A stretch of 23,481 bases of DNA. Origin: UBA1444 sp964601085. Lineage in GTDB: Bacteria > Bacillota > Negativicutes > UBA1444. The stretch lies in contig CAZRLN010000041.1 in NCBI GenBank assembly GCA_964601085.1, positions 1-23,481 on the forward strand. The letters run 5' to 3'. The position numbers were made by a program, and so were the translations under genes. A model generated the notes under the pieces. It searched no databases, was not told the DNA's origin, and saw only the letters and a list, made by a program, of their open reading frames with translations. Shown here piece by piece: positions 7,052 through 15,936 of this stretch. Position 1 is the first letter of the stretch; each line of letters begins with the position of its first letter.

Positions 7052-8673
7052 GAACCCAGGAAGTCACGTTTAACGATCTGCCCTGGAAAATCAACTATAC
7101 GCCGGAACGCTGCACGATGTGCGGCAGCTGTGTCGCCGCCTGCACTTTCGGCGCGATTGAGGCCCGTATCGAGCGCCGTTCGATGACGATCTCCACCGGG
7201 CACCAGCCCGAACCGACCCAGCGGCACGCCGCCGTTCCGGTGATCCGGCAGAAAAACGGCCTGGCGAATGCCTGCGTCGGGTGCGGCATGTGCGAAAAAG
7301 TCTGCCCCAACAACGCCATCCGTCCGGTCCGGAACGAAGATTCCCGGTTTCATGCGGTGGCTCGCGCCGGCGGCAGCCCGATCAAGCGGGGCGGCCGTAC
7401 CAATCTCAACGCCGACCGGGTGCTCGATAAAATCGTCGTCGGCCGGATTTCCCAGATGACCGACCCGGCGCTGGATTCGGAACGGCACACGTTCGATGTG
7501 CGGGCGCCTTTCGGTCGGGTGTTGCTGCCGCATGAACTGCCCTTTTCCGTCCAGGGCGGCGAAATTCGCATGGACGGCTGGACCCCGCCGGTTCACTGGA
7601 TTTATCCGCTGATTTTCAGCGACATGTCCATCGGCGCGCTGTCGACCCGGGCCTGGGAAGCGTTGTCGCTGGCGACCGCCTACCTGAACGAAAAACATGA
7701 CATGCCGGTCCGGATGTCCTCCGGCGAGGGCGGGATGCCCGTGAAACTCATGGAGTCGGAATATCTGAAGTATTTTATTATCCAGATCGCTTCGGGCCAT
7801 TTCGGCTGGAACCGGATCGTCAAGGCGCTGCCGAAGATGAAGGTCGATCCGGCCGGAATCCTGATCAAGATCGGCCAGGGCGCCAAGCCCGGCGACGGCG
7901 GACTTCTGCCGGCGGCGAAAGTGGCCGAGCATATTCAGGCGATCCGCGGCGTTCCCAAGGCGGACCTGTTGTCGCCGCCGAACCATCAGGGCCTGTACTC
8001 GATCGAGGAATCGGTGCAGAAGATGTTCATGTCGATGAACGCGGCGTTCAAGTTCCGGGTGCCGGTTGCGATCAAGTGCGCGGCGTCGGCCACCTCGGTT
8101 TCGGTTTACAACAACCTGCTGCGCGATCCCTACAAAATCTGCGGCGGTTTCTTCATCGACGGCATTCAGGGCGGCACGGGCGCGGCCAATGAAGTTTCGC
8201 TCGATCACACCGGCCACCCGGTCGTTTCCAAAATCCGCGACTGCTATCTGTCGGCGGTCAAGCAGGGCAGCCAGGGCCGCATCCCGCTCTGGGGCGGCAG
8301 CGGCATCGGCCTGACCGGCAACGCGGCGGCGGACGCCTTCAAACTGATCTGCCTCGGCGCCAACGGCGTGTTTATGGGCAAGCTGCTGATCCAGCTGATG
8401 GGCTGCGTTGGCAGCGAGCGCGGGCGCTGTAATTCCTGCAACACCGGCCACTGTCCGACCGGTATCTGCACGCAGGATCCACGGCTGGTCAAGCGACTCG
8501 ACGTGGACAAGGCGGCGCAGAGCGTGGTGGAATACATGCTGGCCTTCGACGCCGAGTTCAAAAAACTGATGGCGCCGGTCGGCAACAGCTCGTTGCCGGT
8601 GGGGCGCTCGGATGCGCTGGTGACGAATGATCGCGCGGTGGCCGACAAACTGTCGATCACCTATGCGTGTTAG
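7039..8673 (+). CDS. Glutamate synthase FMN/iron-sulfur subunit (GltB2-like) with N-terminal ferredoxin domain
   Basis: A 544-residue protein. The N-terminus has two 4Fe-4S motifs: CTMCGSCVAAC (C25, C28, C31, C35) and CVGCGMCEKVCP (C79, C82, C85, C89). The rest is the FMN-binding TIM barrel of the glutamate synthase central domain, with SSGEGG, KIGQGAKPGDGG, FIDGIQGGTGAA and PLWGGSGIGLTGNAA. A cysteine cluster at residues 456-477 (C464, C467, C472 among them) probably holds the 3Fe-4S centre. The reaction is reductive transfer of ammonia to 2-oxoglutarate. GGAGGTG precedes ATG 7039. The barrel is clearly diverged from E. coli GltB, for example GLYSIEES where the canonical protein reads DLYSIEDL. 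Activity on 2-oxoglutarate is therefore likely but not certain. Confidence 0.87.
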   Translation: METMRTQEVTFNDLPWKINYTPERCTMCGSCVAACTFGAIEARIERRSMTISTGHQPEPTQRHAAVPVIRQKNGLANACVGCGMCEKVCPNNAIRPVRNEDSRFHAVARAGGSPIKRGGRTNLNADRVLDKIVVGRISQMTDPALDSERHTFDVRAPFGRVLLPHELPFSVQGGEIRMDGWTPPVHWIYPLIFSDMSIGALSTRAWEALSLATAYLNEKHDMPVRMSSGEGGMPVKLMESEYLKYFIIQIASGHFGWNRIVKALPKMKVDPAGILIKIGQGAKPGDGGLLPAAKVAEHIQAIRGVPKADLLSPPNHQGLYSIEESVQKMFMSMNAAFKFRVPVAIKCAASATSVSVYNNLLRDPYKICGGFFIDGIQGGTGAANEVSLDHTGHPVVSKIRDCYLSAVKQGSQGRIPLWGGSGIGLTGNAAADAFKLICLGANGVFMGKLLIQLMGCVGSERGRCNSCNTGHCPTGICTQDPRLVKRLDVDKAAQSVVEYMLAFDAEFKKLMAPVGNSSLPVGRSDALVTNDRAVADKLSITYAC

Positions 8674-8687
8674 GAGGGGACGCAAGT

Positions 8688-10868
8688 ATGTTTACGATCC
8701 AAACTTTACAAAATAACGATCGGATGTCGACCCAGGACCTGCTGCAGGCGATCAGCGCCGCAGTGGCGGAAGGGGAAACCGAATTTCGGATCGAAGCGTC
8801 CGGCCAGCACGATATCGGCGGNNNNNNNNNNNNNNNNNNNNNNNNNNNNNNNNNNNNNNNNNNNNNNNNNNNNNNNNNNNNNNNNNNNNNNNNNNNNNNN
8901 NNNNNNNNNNNNNNNNNNNNNTCGCTCATGAAGCACGACCCCCTGTATTCCGCGCCGGAGTTTTGGGTTCTGAAAAATTGCGGCAGCTTTTCGTTTGAAT
9001 TCATGTCCGGCGGGACGGCCGTCGTCTGCGGTTACGACAGCGAGGACTTCGAATCAGTCCTGGGTGACCGCTCCTGCGTCGGCATGGTCGGTGGCAAGCT
9101 ATATTTCCGCGGGCCGGCGCAAGGCCTGTCCAAAAAGGACGTCAAGGTCGGTCCCCTCAATGCGGACGACATCGCCTACCTCAGCCAGGGCATGGAGGAG
9201 TTTCTGCACGACCTTCAGCGGCCGGAACTGCGCGAGACACTGACGAACTGGGAAGAATGGCATAAAGTGACCCCTCTGACCTATGATGAGCGTCCGAAGA
9301 AAACCTCGCCGGACATTCTGTCCTATCGGAAGACCGAGTGGGTCGCGGGCGGGATTTTCGGCGATGTCTGCGACGACGACTGGCAAGTCATGGGCCTGGT
9401 CGCGACGGGAAAATACCGGCAACGTGTGCCGTTCTGGGAAAACCGGAAATACATGGCGCCCTGCGAATTCAACTGTCCAGCGTCCATTCCGTCACAACAG
9501 CGGTTCAATCTGCTCCGCGAAGGCAAGGTGGACGAAGCTTACCGCCTGGTCCTGGATTATACGCCCTTTCCCGGTTCGGTCTGCGGCGCGGTCTGCATGA
9601 ACCTTTGCATGGACGAGTGCACCCGTAGCCAGATCGATATTTCCGCGCAGATCGGCCGGCTGGGAACCTATTCCGCGGCGGTGGAGGTTCCGCCTCCCGC
9701 CGCGCAGACCGGCAAGAACGTCGCAGTCATCGGCGGCGGCCCGGCGGGACTGTCGGCGGCCTGGCAACTGGCTCGCGATGGGCACAGCGTGACCGTATAC
9801 GAGGCGCACGAAGCGATGGGCGGAAAAATGGAACAGGTCATTCCCCGGTCGCGGTTGCCGCATGAAACCCTCGAACGGGAACTGAAACGCATCGAATCGG
9901 TCGGCGTCAAATTCGTAACGAATTATTCCGTCGATGCCGAAAAATACCAGGCGCTGCGGCGGGAAAACGACGCCGTAGTGGTTGCCAGCGGCGGCCATGT
10001 GACGCGGATGATCCCCTGGCCGGGCAATGAACGGATCGCCAAGGGCCTGGATTTCCTCAAAGCCGTCAACCGCGGCGAGAAAGTCAAGGTCGGCAAACGC
10101 GTCATCGTGATCGGCTGCGGCAACTCCGGGATGGATGCCGCGCTGGGCGCCTACCAGATGGGGGCGGAGCAGGTGGTTTGCATCGACGTGCAGCGACCGG
10201 CGGCGTTTAAAAAGGAAATCGACCACGTGGAGGAACTGGGCGGCGAACTGATCTGGCCGGTCTTCACCAAGGAAATCACGGCGGAAGGCATCATCACCAA
10301 TTCCGGCGAACTGATCAAGGGCGATATGGTTATCATCACCATCGGCGAGAGTCCGGACCTGCGCTATCTGCCGGCGGATATCCCGCTGGAGCGGGGCTGC
10401 CTGAAACCGGGCGCCGACCTGAGCATTGCGCCGGGCGTCTTCACTGCCGGCGACACCATCAAACCCGGCCGCCTCGTCGACGCAATCGGCGCCGGTCGTC
10501 AGGCCGCACTGGCCGTCCATGCCTACCTGACCGGAACAAGCTACGCGGGCGAGGACAAGAAACGGATTCCGGCGGCGCGACTCAAGACCGCCTACTTTAA
10601 AAAATGCCACACCTGCGACCTGCCGGCCGCCAAGGACGAATACAACCGCTGCATCAGCTGCGGCACCTGCCGCGATTGTCACATGTGCATCAAGTCCTGC
10701 CCCGAGAACGCGATCTCGCGCAACAGCAAACCGGATGACGGCGGGTTCGAGTATGTGGTGGACGCCGACAAGTGCATCGGTTGCGGGATCTGCGCCGGAA
10801 TCTGCCCGTCGGGAATCTGGGCGATGTACCCGAACGCGGAAGCCATTCCCATGTACAAAACTGTATAG
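8688..10868 (+). CDS. Fusion: GXGXG glutamate synthase domain + GltD-type NAD(P)H oxidoreductase + C-terminal 4Fe-4S ferredoxin
   Basis: About 726 residues if the 100-N gap (8822-8921) is taken at face value. The N-terminus (ASGQHDIGG before the gap; SLMKHDPLYSAPEFWVLKN, then GGTAVVCGYDSED after it) is the GXGXG beta-helix domain, GltB3. Next comes a GltD-like module: cysteines in CEFNCPASIPSQQRFN and SVCGAVCMNLC, an FAD site VAVIGGGPAGLSAAWQLA, an NAD(P)H site VIVIGCGNSGMDAALGA and GVFTAGD near the end. The tail adds ferredoxin cysteines (CISCGTC, CHMCIKSCP, CIGCGICAGICP). It should pass electrons from NAD(P)H to the FMN subunit. ATG 8688 has AGGAGGGG upstream, 15 bp after the previous stop. 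Residue numbers and intact frame across the gap cannot be trusted. Confidence 0.85.
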   Translation: MFTIQTLQNNDRMSTQDLLQAISAAVAEGETEFRIEASGQHDIGXXXXXXXXXXXXXXXXXXXXXXXXXXXXXXXXXXSLMKHDPLYSAPEFWVLKNCGSFSFEFMSGGTAVVCGYDSEDFESVLGDRSCVGMVGGKLYFRGPAQGLSKKDVKVGPLNADDIAYLSQGMEEFLHDLQRPELRETLTNWEEWHKVTPLTYDERPKKTSPDILSYRKTEWVAGGIFGDVCDDDWQVMGLVATGKYRQRVPFWENRKYMAPCEFNCPASIPSQQRFNLLREGKVDEAYRLVLDYTPFPGSVCGAVCMNLCMDECTRSQIDISAQIGRLGTYSAAVEVPPPAAQTGKNVAVIGGGPAGLSAAWQLARDGHSVTVYEAHEAMGGKMEQVIPRSRLPHETLERELKRIESVGVKFVTNYSVDAEKYQALRRENDAVVVASGGHVTRMIPWPGNERIAKGLDFLKAVNRGEKVKVGKRVIVIGCGNSGMDAALGAYQMGAEQVVCIDVQRPAAFKKEIDHVEELGGELIWPVFTKEITAEGIITNSGELIKGDMVIITIGESPDLRYLPADIPLERGCLKPGADLSIAPGVFTAGDTIKPGRLVDAIGAGRQAALAVHAYLTGTSYAGEDKKRIPAARLKTAYFKKCHTCDLPAAKDEYNRCISCGTCRDCHMCIKSCPENAISRNSKPDDGGFEYVVDADKCIGCGICAGICPSGIWAMYPNAEAIPMYKTV
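8822..8921. other. Assembly gap of 100 N
   Basis: Exactly 100 consecutive Ns inside the GXGXG domain of the glutamate synthase fusion gene. Exactly 100 is a conventional placeholder, so the true length is unknown. Confidence 0.97.
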
Positions 10869-10900
10869 ATCGGCGAAAATTGCGAAAGTATGGCGATTGC

Positions 10901-10930
10901 TTGACAGAATTTGTCCATTGCTTCTATAAT
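10901..10930 (+). promoter_or_regulatory. Upstream liv-leader promoter (P1)
   Basis: TTGACA (10901-10906), an 18-base spacer and TATAAT (10925-10930). Start is expected near 10937. It lies 33 bp after the glutamate synthase stop, with no terminator in between. The -10 and following bases, TATAATAACTGTG, recur exactly at P2. Confidence 0.8.
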
Positions 10931-10936
10931 AACTGT

Positions 10937-11048
10937 GCGTACGCAAACCGGCCGATGCGGCCACTCTCGAATTTAATCAGTAATTAAATCCGTAGTCCGT
11001 TGGTTCCAATGGCGGAATAAGACGACAACAGTCTTATTCCGCTTTTCT
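10937..11048 (+). ncRNA. Short terminated leader transcript (attenuator or small RNA)
   Basis: From the predicted P1 start to an intrinsic terminator there are about 110 bases with no credible gene. Three small hairpins are visible: GGCC/GGCC around 10950-10962; ATTTAAT/ATTAAAT (10971-10989) with loop CAGTA; and CCGTTGG/CCAATGG around 10997-11012, overlapping the start of the terminator stem. The overlap of the third hairpin with the terminator 5' arm could form a switch. I do not recognise a known riboswitch or T-box in it. It could also be a free small RNA. Confidence 0.5.
11012..11048 (+). terminator. Terminator between the two liv promoters
   Basis: GCGGAATAAGAC (11012-11023) pairs perfectly over 12 bp with GTCTTATTCCGC (11031-11042), loop GACAACA, followed by TTTTCT. 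It would stop P1 transcripts and read-through from the glutamate synthase operon before livK. Confidence 0.9.
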
Positions 11049-11125
11049 CAACCTTTCCGGCCGAGTCGGAAAACGGTTGGTCCGCTGCAAGAGGACATTC
11101 CTGCACAGAGTCCCGCTCTGGCGCG

Positions 11126-11154
11126 TTGACACTCCCTCCTATCGAAAATATAAT
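11126..11154 (+). promoter_or_regulatory. Downstream liv promoter (P2)
   Basis: TTGACA (11126-11131), a 17-base spacer and TATAAT (11149-11154), perfect consensus. Start is expected near 11161, giving a leader of about 170 bases before livK. It is a second strong promoter placed after the terminator. Confidence 0.85.
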
Positions 11155-11156
11155 AA

Positions 11157-11300
11157 CTGTGGACCTCGTCGTCTTTTTCCCGGCTACAATTGCCGCCGGA
11201 CGGAAGACGCAATCGGGGTTTCTATCAGTTTCAGGGCCGTGACTCCGTGGGAGCGCGGCGCCGGGAAACGGAGGGATGCCGTCCCAACAAGCGTCCACAG
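11157..11300 (+). promoter_or_regulatory. Structured 5' leader upstream of livK, class unknown
   Basis: The region between P2 and livK holds an 8-base inverted repeat at its ends, CTGTGGAC (11157-11164) and GTCCACAG (11293-11300). Inside are CGTCTT/AAGACG (11170-11175 with 11204-11209) enclosing CGGC/GCCG; CTCCGT/ACGGAG (11243-11248 with 11268-11273), or alternatively CTCC/GGAG; and GGGATGCCGTCCC. This looks like a multibranched leader RNA. The expected start near 11161 would leave only part of the outer repeat transcribed. No terminator or known riboswitch core is visible. The livK binding site AGGGGGAGAAGG follows at 11321. Confidence 0.4.
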
Positions 11301-11333
11301 GGAAAGATGCGATTAGGAATAGGGGGAGAAGGA

Positions 11334-12503
11334 ATGAACAAGAAGTTGCCTGTCCTCGGATTATGCCTGGCCCTGCTTTTGACGGCCATGATTTTTGCCG
11401 GTTGCGGCGGCGAGAAAAAACAGGCGGACGTAATAAAGATCGGCGCTGACCTCGAAATGACCGGCGGCAACGCCACTTTCGGCCAGTCGGCGGCCAACGG
11501 GGCCAAACTGGCCATCAAAGAAGTCAATGCCAAAGGCGGCGTGCTCGGCAAACAGCTGACCCTGATCGTCGCCGACAACAAGAGCGAAGCGGCCGAAGCC
11601 GCCAACGCTATGCAGAAACTGGTCACCCAGGACAAAGTGGTCGCGGTGATCGCGCCGATCGCCTCCTCCAGTGTCATGGCGGCCGCGCCGATCAACCTGC
11701 AGGCGAAAGTGCTGGCCATCAGCCCCACCGCCTCCAACCCCAAAGTCACCGTCGATCCGGACACGAAGAAAGTGCGTGAATTCGTGTTCCGCGCCGCGTT
11801 CATCGATCCGTTCCAGGGGTCGGTCATGGCGAACTTCGCCACCCGGTCGCTGAAAGCGAAAACCGCGGCCATCTACATCGACAACTCCAGCGACTATGCC
11901 AAGGGGCTGGCCCAGTTCTTCGAAGAAACCTTCGTGAAGAACGGCGGCAAGATCGTCGCCAAGGAAGCGTACCTGCAAAAGGACACCGACTTCAAGGCGA
12001 CGCTGACCAAGATCAAAGGCCAGAACCCCGACGTCATGTTTGTGCCCGGCTACTATCAGGAAGTCGGCCTGATCGCCCGGCAGGCCCGGGAAATGGGAAT
12101 GAATCTGCCCCTGATGGGCGGCGACGGGTGGGATTCCGCGAAACTCGCCGAGATAGCGACGCCCGCCGCGATCAACAACGGATTCTTCAGCAACCATTAT
12201 TCCCCGGATGAAAAGAGCCCGGCCGTCACCACCTTTGTCGAGGCTTACAAGAAAGAATACAATTCGGTGCCGGACGCTTTCGCCGCGTTGTCTTACGACG
12301 CCACCCGCATGATCATCGAGGCCATGAAAAAGGCAAATAGCGCCGACCCAGTCAAAATAAAGGACGAGCTTGCCAAGACGAAAAACTTCGCCGCCGTGTC
12401 GGGCAGCATCTCGTTCAACGAAAACCATGATCCCGTCAAGAGCGCCGTCATCATCGAAATGAAGGACGGCAAACAGACGTTCCGCGAAAAAGTGAATCCG
12501 TAA
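11334..12503 (+). CDS. livK: Branched-chain amino acid ABC transporter, substrate-binding lipoprotein
   Basis: A 389-residue type I periplasmic-binding protein of the Leu/Ile/Val family. The N-terminus MNKKLPVLGLCLALLLTAM is a lipoprotein signal peptide with lipobox IFAGC and lipidated C24, so it is anchored outside the inner membrane. Family motifs follow: KIGADLEMTGGNATFGQSA, then GGVLGKQLTLIVADNKSEA, and FVPGYYQEVGLIARQAREMG. It captures branched-chain or similar amino acids for LivHMGF. I chose ATG 11334 because AGGGGGAGAAGG precedes it and the signal peptide starts there; the open frame extends further upstream into the leader but lacks such a site. A GC-rich hairpin separates it from livH and may favour higher expression of the binding protein. 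Confidence 0.93.
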   Translation: MNKKLPVLGLCLALLLTAMIFAGCGGEKKQADVIKIGADLEMTGGNATFGQSAANGAKLAIKEVNAKGGVLGKQLTLIVADNKSEAAEAANAMQKLVTQDKVVAVIAPIASSSVMAAAPINLQAKVLAISPTASNPKVTVDPDTKKVREFVFRAAFIDPFQGSVMANFATRSLKAKTAAIYIDNSSDYAKGLAQFFEETFVKNGGKIVAKEAYLQKDTDFKATLTKIKGQNPDVMFVPGYYQEVGLIARQAREMGMNLPLMGGDGWDSAKLAEIATPAAINNGFFSNHYSPDEKSPAVTTFVEAYKKEYNSVPDAFAALSYDATRMIIEAMKKANSADPVKIKDELAKTKNFAAVSGSISFNENHDPVKSAVIIEMKDGKQTFREKVNP

Positions 12504-12517
12504 CCGAAACAAGACGG

Positions 12518-12530
12518 AGGCCCGGGGCCT
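12518..12530 (+). repeat. GC-rich hairpin between livK and livH
   Basis: AGGCC and GGCCT pair around CGG (12518-12530), with no T-tract after. Such intercistronic hairpins can protect the upstream binding-protein message or reduce permease expression. The role here is inferred. Confidence 0.4.
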
Positions 12531-12577
12531 GGACCGCCCCGCGAAACTTCCGGACTCCATTTCAAGGAGGAGAACGA

Positions 12578-13474
12578 ATGGACTCATCATCATTGACCCA
12601 GCAATTCTTTCAACAGTTGATCAACGGCGTTTCCCTGGGCAGCATCTATGCCCTGATCGCTTTGGGCTACACCATGGTGTACGGTATCATGCGCCTCATC
12701 AACTTCGCCCACGGCGACATCTACATGTTGGGCGCCTACGCCGGGTACTTCGCCACGACCTACTTCAAGATGCCGCTCCTGCCGGCGCTGATTTTTTCGA
12801 TGGTGATCGCCGCCGCCGCCGGAATGTTGATCGAGCGCCTGGCCTACCGGCCGCTGCGGAGCGCGCCCAAGATCGCGATTCTGATCACCGCCATCGGCGT
12901 TTCGTTGCTGCTGGAATATGGCGGCATCCTTTTGGTGACGCCCCAACCCCGGACGTTTCCGAATCTGTTTTCCACCACGACGTTCCATTTCCTGGGCATG
13001 GTGGTCAATAGCCAGCAAATCCTGATTCTGGCGATTTCACTGGCCTTGATGTTTCTGCTGACATATGTGGTCAACCATACGAAAGTGGGCAAGGCGATGC
13101 GCGCGGTTTCCTACGATACGGACGCCGCCCGGTTGATGGGCATCAACGTGGACCGGATCATTTCCTTCACCTTCGCCATCGGCTCCGGTCTGGCCGCCGC
13201 CGCCGGCGTGTTGGTTGGCATTTATTATAACTCGATCGATCCGTTGATGGGCATCATGCCCGGACTCAAGGCGTTTGTCGCGGCGGTTCTCGGCGGGATC
13301 GGCGTGATCCCGGGCGCGATGGTCGGCGGCGTGATGCTCGGCGTCATCGAAGCGCTGGTCAGCGGTTTCCTGTCCTCGACGTTCCGCGATGCGGCGGCCT
13401 TCATCATCTTGATCGTCATTCTGTTGTTCCGGCCGGCCGGGTTGTTCGGCAAGAACATCCGAGAGAAAGTGTAG
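12578..13474 (+). CDS. livH: Branched-chain amino acid ABC transporter permease LivH
   Basis: A 298-residue integral membrane permease. The N-terminal pattern QQLINGVSLGSIYALIALGYTMVYG, followed by RLINFAHGDIYMLGAY, is diagnostic for LivH. Hydrophobic segments run along the whole length, about eight in number, and the C-terminus ends LLFRPAGLFGKNIREKV as in the family. It pairs with LivM to form the channel for the substrate handed over by LivK. AAGGAGGAG lies directly upstream of ATG 12578. Length and motifs are typical. Confidence 0.95.
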   Translation: MDSSSLTQQFFQQLINGVSLGSIYALIALGYTMVYGIMRLINFAHGDIYMLGAYAGYFATTYFKMPLLPALIFSMVIAAAAGMLIERLAYRPLRSAPKIAILITAIGVSLLLEYGGILLVTPQPRTFPNLFSTTTFHFLGMVVNSQQILILAISLALMFLLTYVVNHTKVGKAMRAVSYDTDAARLMGINVDRIISFTFAIGSGLAAAAGVLVGIYYNSIDPLMGIMPGLKAFVAAVLGGIGVIPGAMVGGVMLGVIEALVSGFLSSTFRDAAAFIILIVILLFRPAGLFGKNIREKV

Positions 13475-13483
13475 GTGAGCGGC

Positions 13484-14446
13484 ATGAGAAGCAAAATGAA
13501 ACGCGACTTGACCGGCCTTGCCTGCTGCCTCGCCCTGTACGGACTGACCATGGGGCTGATTGAAATCGATTTGATCGGCGCCTTCTGGCAACTGAACATT
13601 GTTCTGATCTGTATCAATATCATTCTGGCCGTCAGCCTGAACCTGATCACCGGGTTTACCGGTCAGTTTTCGATCGGCCATGCCGGCTTCATGGCGGTCG
13701 GCGCCTACATGTCGGCGGTCATGACCGTCAAGCTGGGCTTGCCCTTTTTCGTCGCCATCCTCGCCGGCGCGCTCGGCGCCGCGATCCTGGGTTTTGCCAT
13801 CGGCTTGCCGACCCTGCGCCTGCAGGGCGATTATCTGGCGATCGCGACCCTGGGTCTGGGCGAAATCATCCGGATCACGATCCTGAACATCCCCTATGTG
13901 GGCGGCGCGTCCGGCCTGATGGGGATTCCCCGCTACACGACGTTTACCTGGGCGTTTTTCGCCATGGTTGTCACGATTTTCTTCATCAAGAATTTCATCA
14001 ACTCCAGCCACGGCCGGGCCTGCATTTCGATCCGCGAGAACGAAATCGCCGCGGAGGCCATGGGCGTGGACACGACAAAATACAAGGTGCTGGCGTTCAC
14101 GATCGGCGCCGCGTTCGCCGGCGTGGCCGGCGGCCTGTTCTCCCATTACTTCTACATCGCCCATCCGGCGTCGTTCACTTTCATGAAATCGTTCGACATC
14201 CTGACGATGGTCGTGCTTGGCGGCATGGGCAGCATCACCGGCTCGATCACAGCGGCCATCCTGCTGACCTTCATCTCGGCGGCGCTGGCCAGCTACCCCG
14301 AGTGGCGCATGGTCATTTACTCGCTGTTGTTGATCGTCTTGATGATTTACCGGCCGCAGGGCCTGTTCGGCAACAAGGAACTGAGCCTGAAGGCTTTCAG
14401 CCGGCTCGGGGGAGGTGGACAGCATGGCGCTGCTAAAAATCGATAA
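13484..14446 (+). CDS. livM: Branched-chain amino acid ABC transporter permease LivM
   Basis: A 320-residue permease, partner of LivH. Diagnostic segments are ILAVSLNLITGFTGQFSIGH, followed by AGFMAVGAY; then LPTLRLQGDYLAIATLGLGE; and FSHYFYIAHPASFTFMKS near the end. About ten hydrophobic stretches are present. ATG 13484 is preceded by AGGTGAG; a GTG at 13475, right after the livH stop, would add three residues and cannot be excluded. Its 3' end overlaps livG by 23 bases, which suggests coupled translation. Confidence 0.94.
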   Translation: MRSKMKRDLTGLACCLALYGLTMGLIEIDLIGAFWQLNIVLICINIILAVSLNLITGFTGQFSIGHAGFMAVGAYMSAVMTVKLGLPFFVAILAGALGAAILGFAIGLPTLRLQGDYLAIATLGLGEIIRITILNIPYVGGASGLMGIPRYTTFTWAFFAMVVTIFFIKNFINSSHGRACISIRENEIAAEAMGVDTTKYKVLAFTIGAAFAGVAGGLFSHYFYIAHPASFTFMKSFDILTMVVLGGMGSITGSITAAILLTFISAALASYPEWRMVIYSLLLIVLMIYRPQGLFGNKELSLKAFSRLGGGGQHGAAKNR

Positions 14447-15190
14447 GCTGACCAAAGAGTTCGGCGGTCTGAAAGCGGTCTCCAACTTCAATATGGAAAT
14501 CAACAAGGGCGAGCTGATCGGCCTGATCGGCCCGAACGGCGCCGGCAAGACCACCGCTTTCAACCTGATGACCGGCGTCTATGAACCGACATCGGGCAAG
14601 ATGGAGTTCGACGGCAAAAGCCTGATCGGTCTCAAACCCTACCAGGTCACGCAGCGGGGGATCGCCCGTACCTTCCAGAACATCCGCCTGTTCGCCGACC
14701 TGACGGTTCTGGACAATGTCAAGATCGCCTACCATTTCCATGTGAAGTACGGCGTGGCGGAATCGGTGCTGCGCGTCGGCCGGTATTATCCGGAAGAGGA
14801 CGAGATCGAGGCCAAGGCGCTGGAATGTCTGAAGATGTTCAAGCTCGACGACCGGCGCGACGAAATCGCCCGGAACCTTCCGTACGGCGAACAGCGCCGG
14901 CTGGAAATCGCCCGGGCGCTGGCGGCCCAGCCCCAACTGCTGCTGCTTGACGAGCCGGCGGCCGGCATGAATCCGCAGGAAACGCACGAGCTGATGGAAA
15001 TGATCCGCTGGATCCGGGACGAGCTGAAGCTGACGATTTTGCTGATCGAACATGACATGAGCCTGGTCATGGGCGTTTGCGAACGAATCTATGTGCTGGA
15101 CTACGGCAGCATCATCGCCGAGGGAACTCCGGCGGAAATCCGCAGCAATCCCCAGGTCATCGAGGCGTACCTCGGTGAGGAGGTGAACTG

Positions 15191-15191
<1 letters not shown>
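14424..15191 (+). CDS. livG: Branched-chain amino acid ABC transporter ATPase LivG
   Basis: A 255-residue ATP-binding subunit. Walker A is GPNGAGKTT, followed by the LivG-type ARTFQNIRLFADLTVLDNV. The signature is LPYGEQRRLEIARAL, an LPYG variant common in LivG. Walker B is LLLLDEPAAGMNP and the switch histidine lies in LIEHDMS. I use ATG 14424, eight bases after GGGGGAGG; the GTG at 14415 overlaps that site and is unlikely. The stop overlaps livF by one base (TGATG). Confidence 0.95.
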
Positions 15192-15895
<704 letters not shown>

Positions 15896-15936
15896 TCGTG
15901 AATTTCCGCTTACAGGGATGAAAGGAGTGCAAAGCC

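Noticed and set aside
10955..10987. Leader peptide MRPLSNLISN for attenuation by Leu/Ile codons
   Set aside because: No ribosome binding site, few Leu/Ile codons and no regular stacked codon run.
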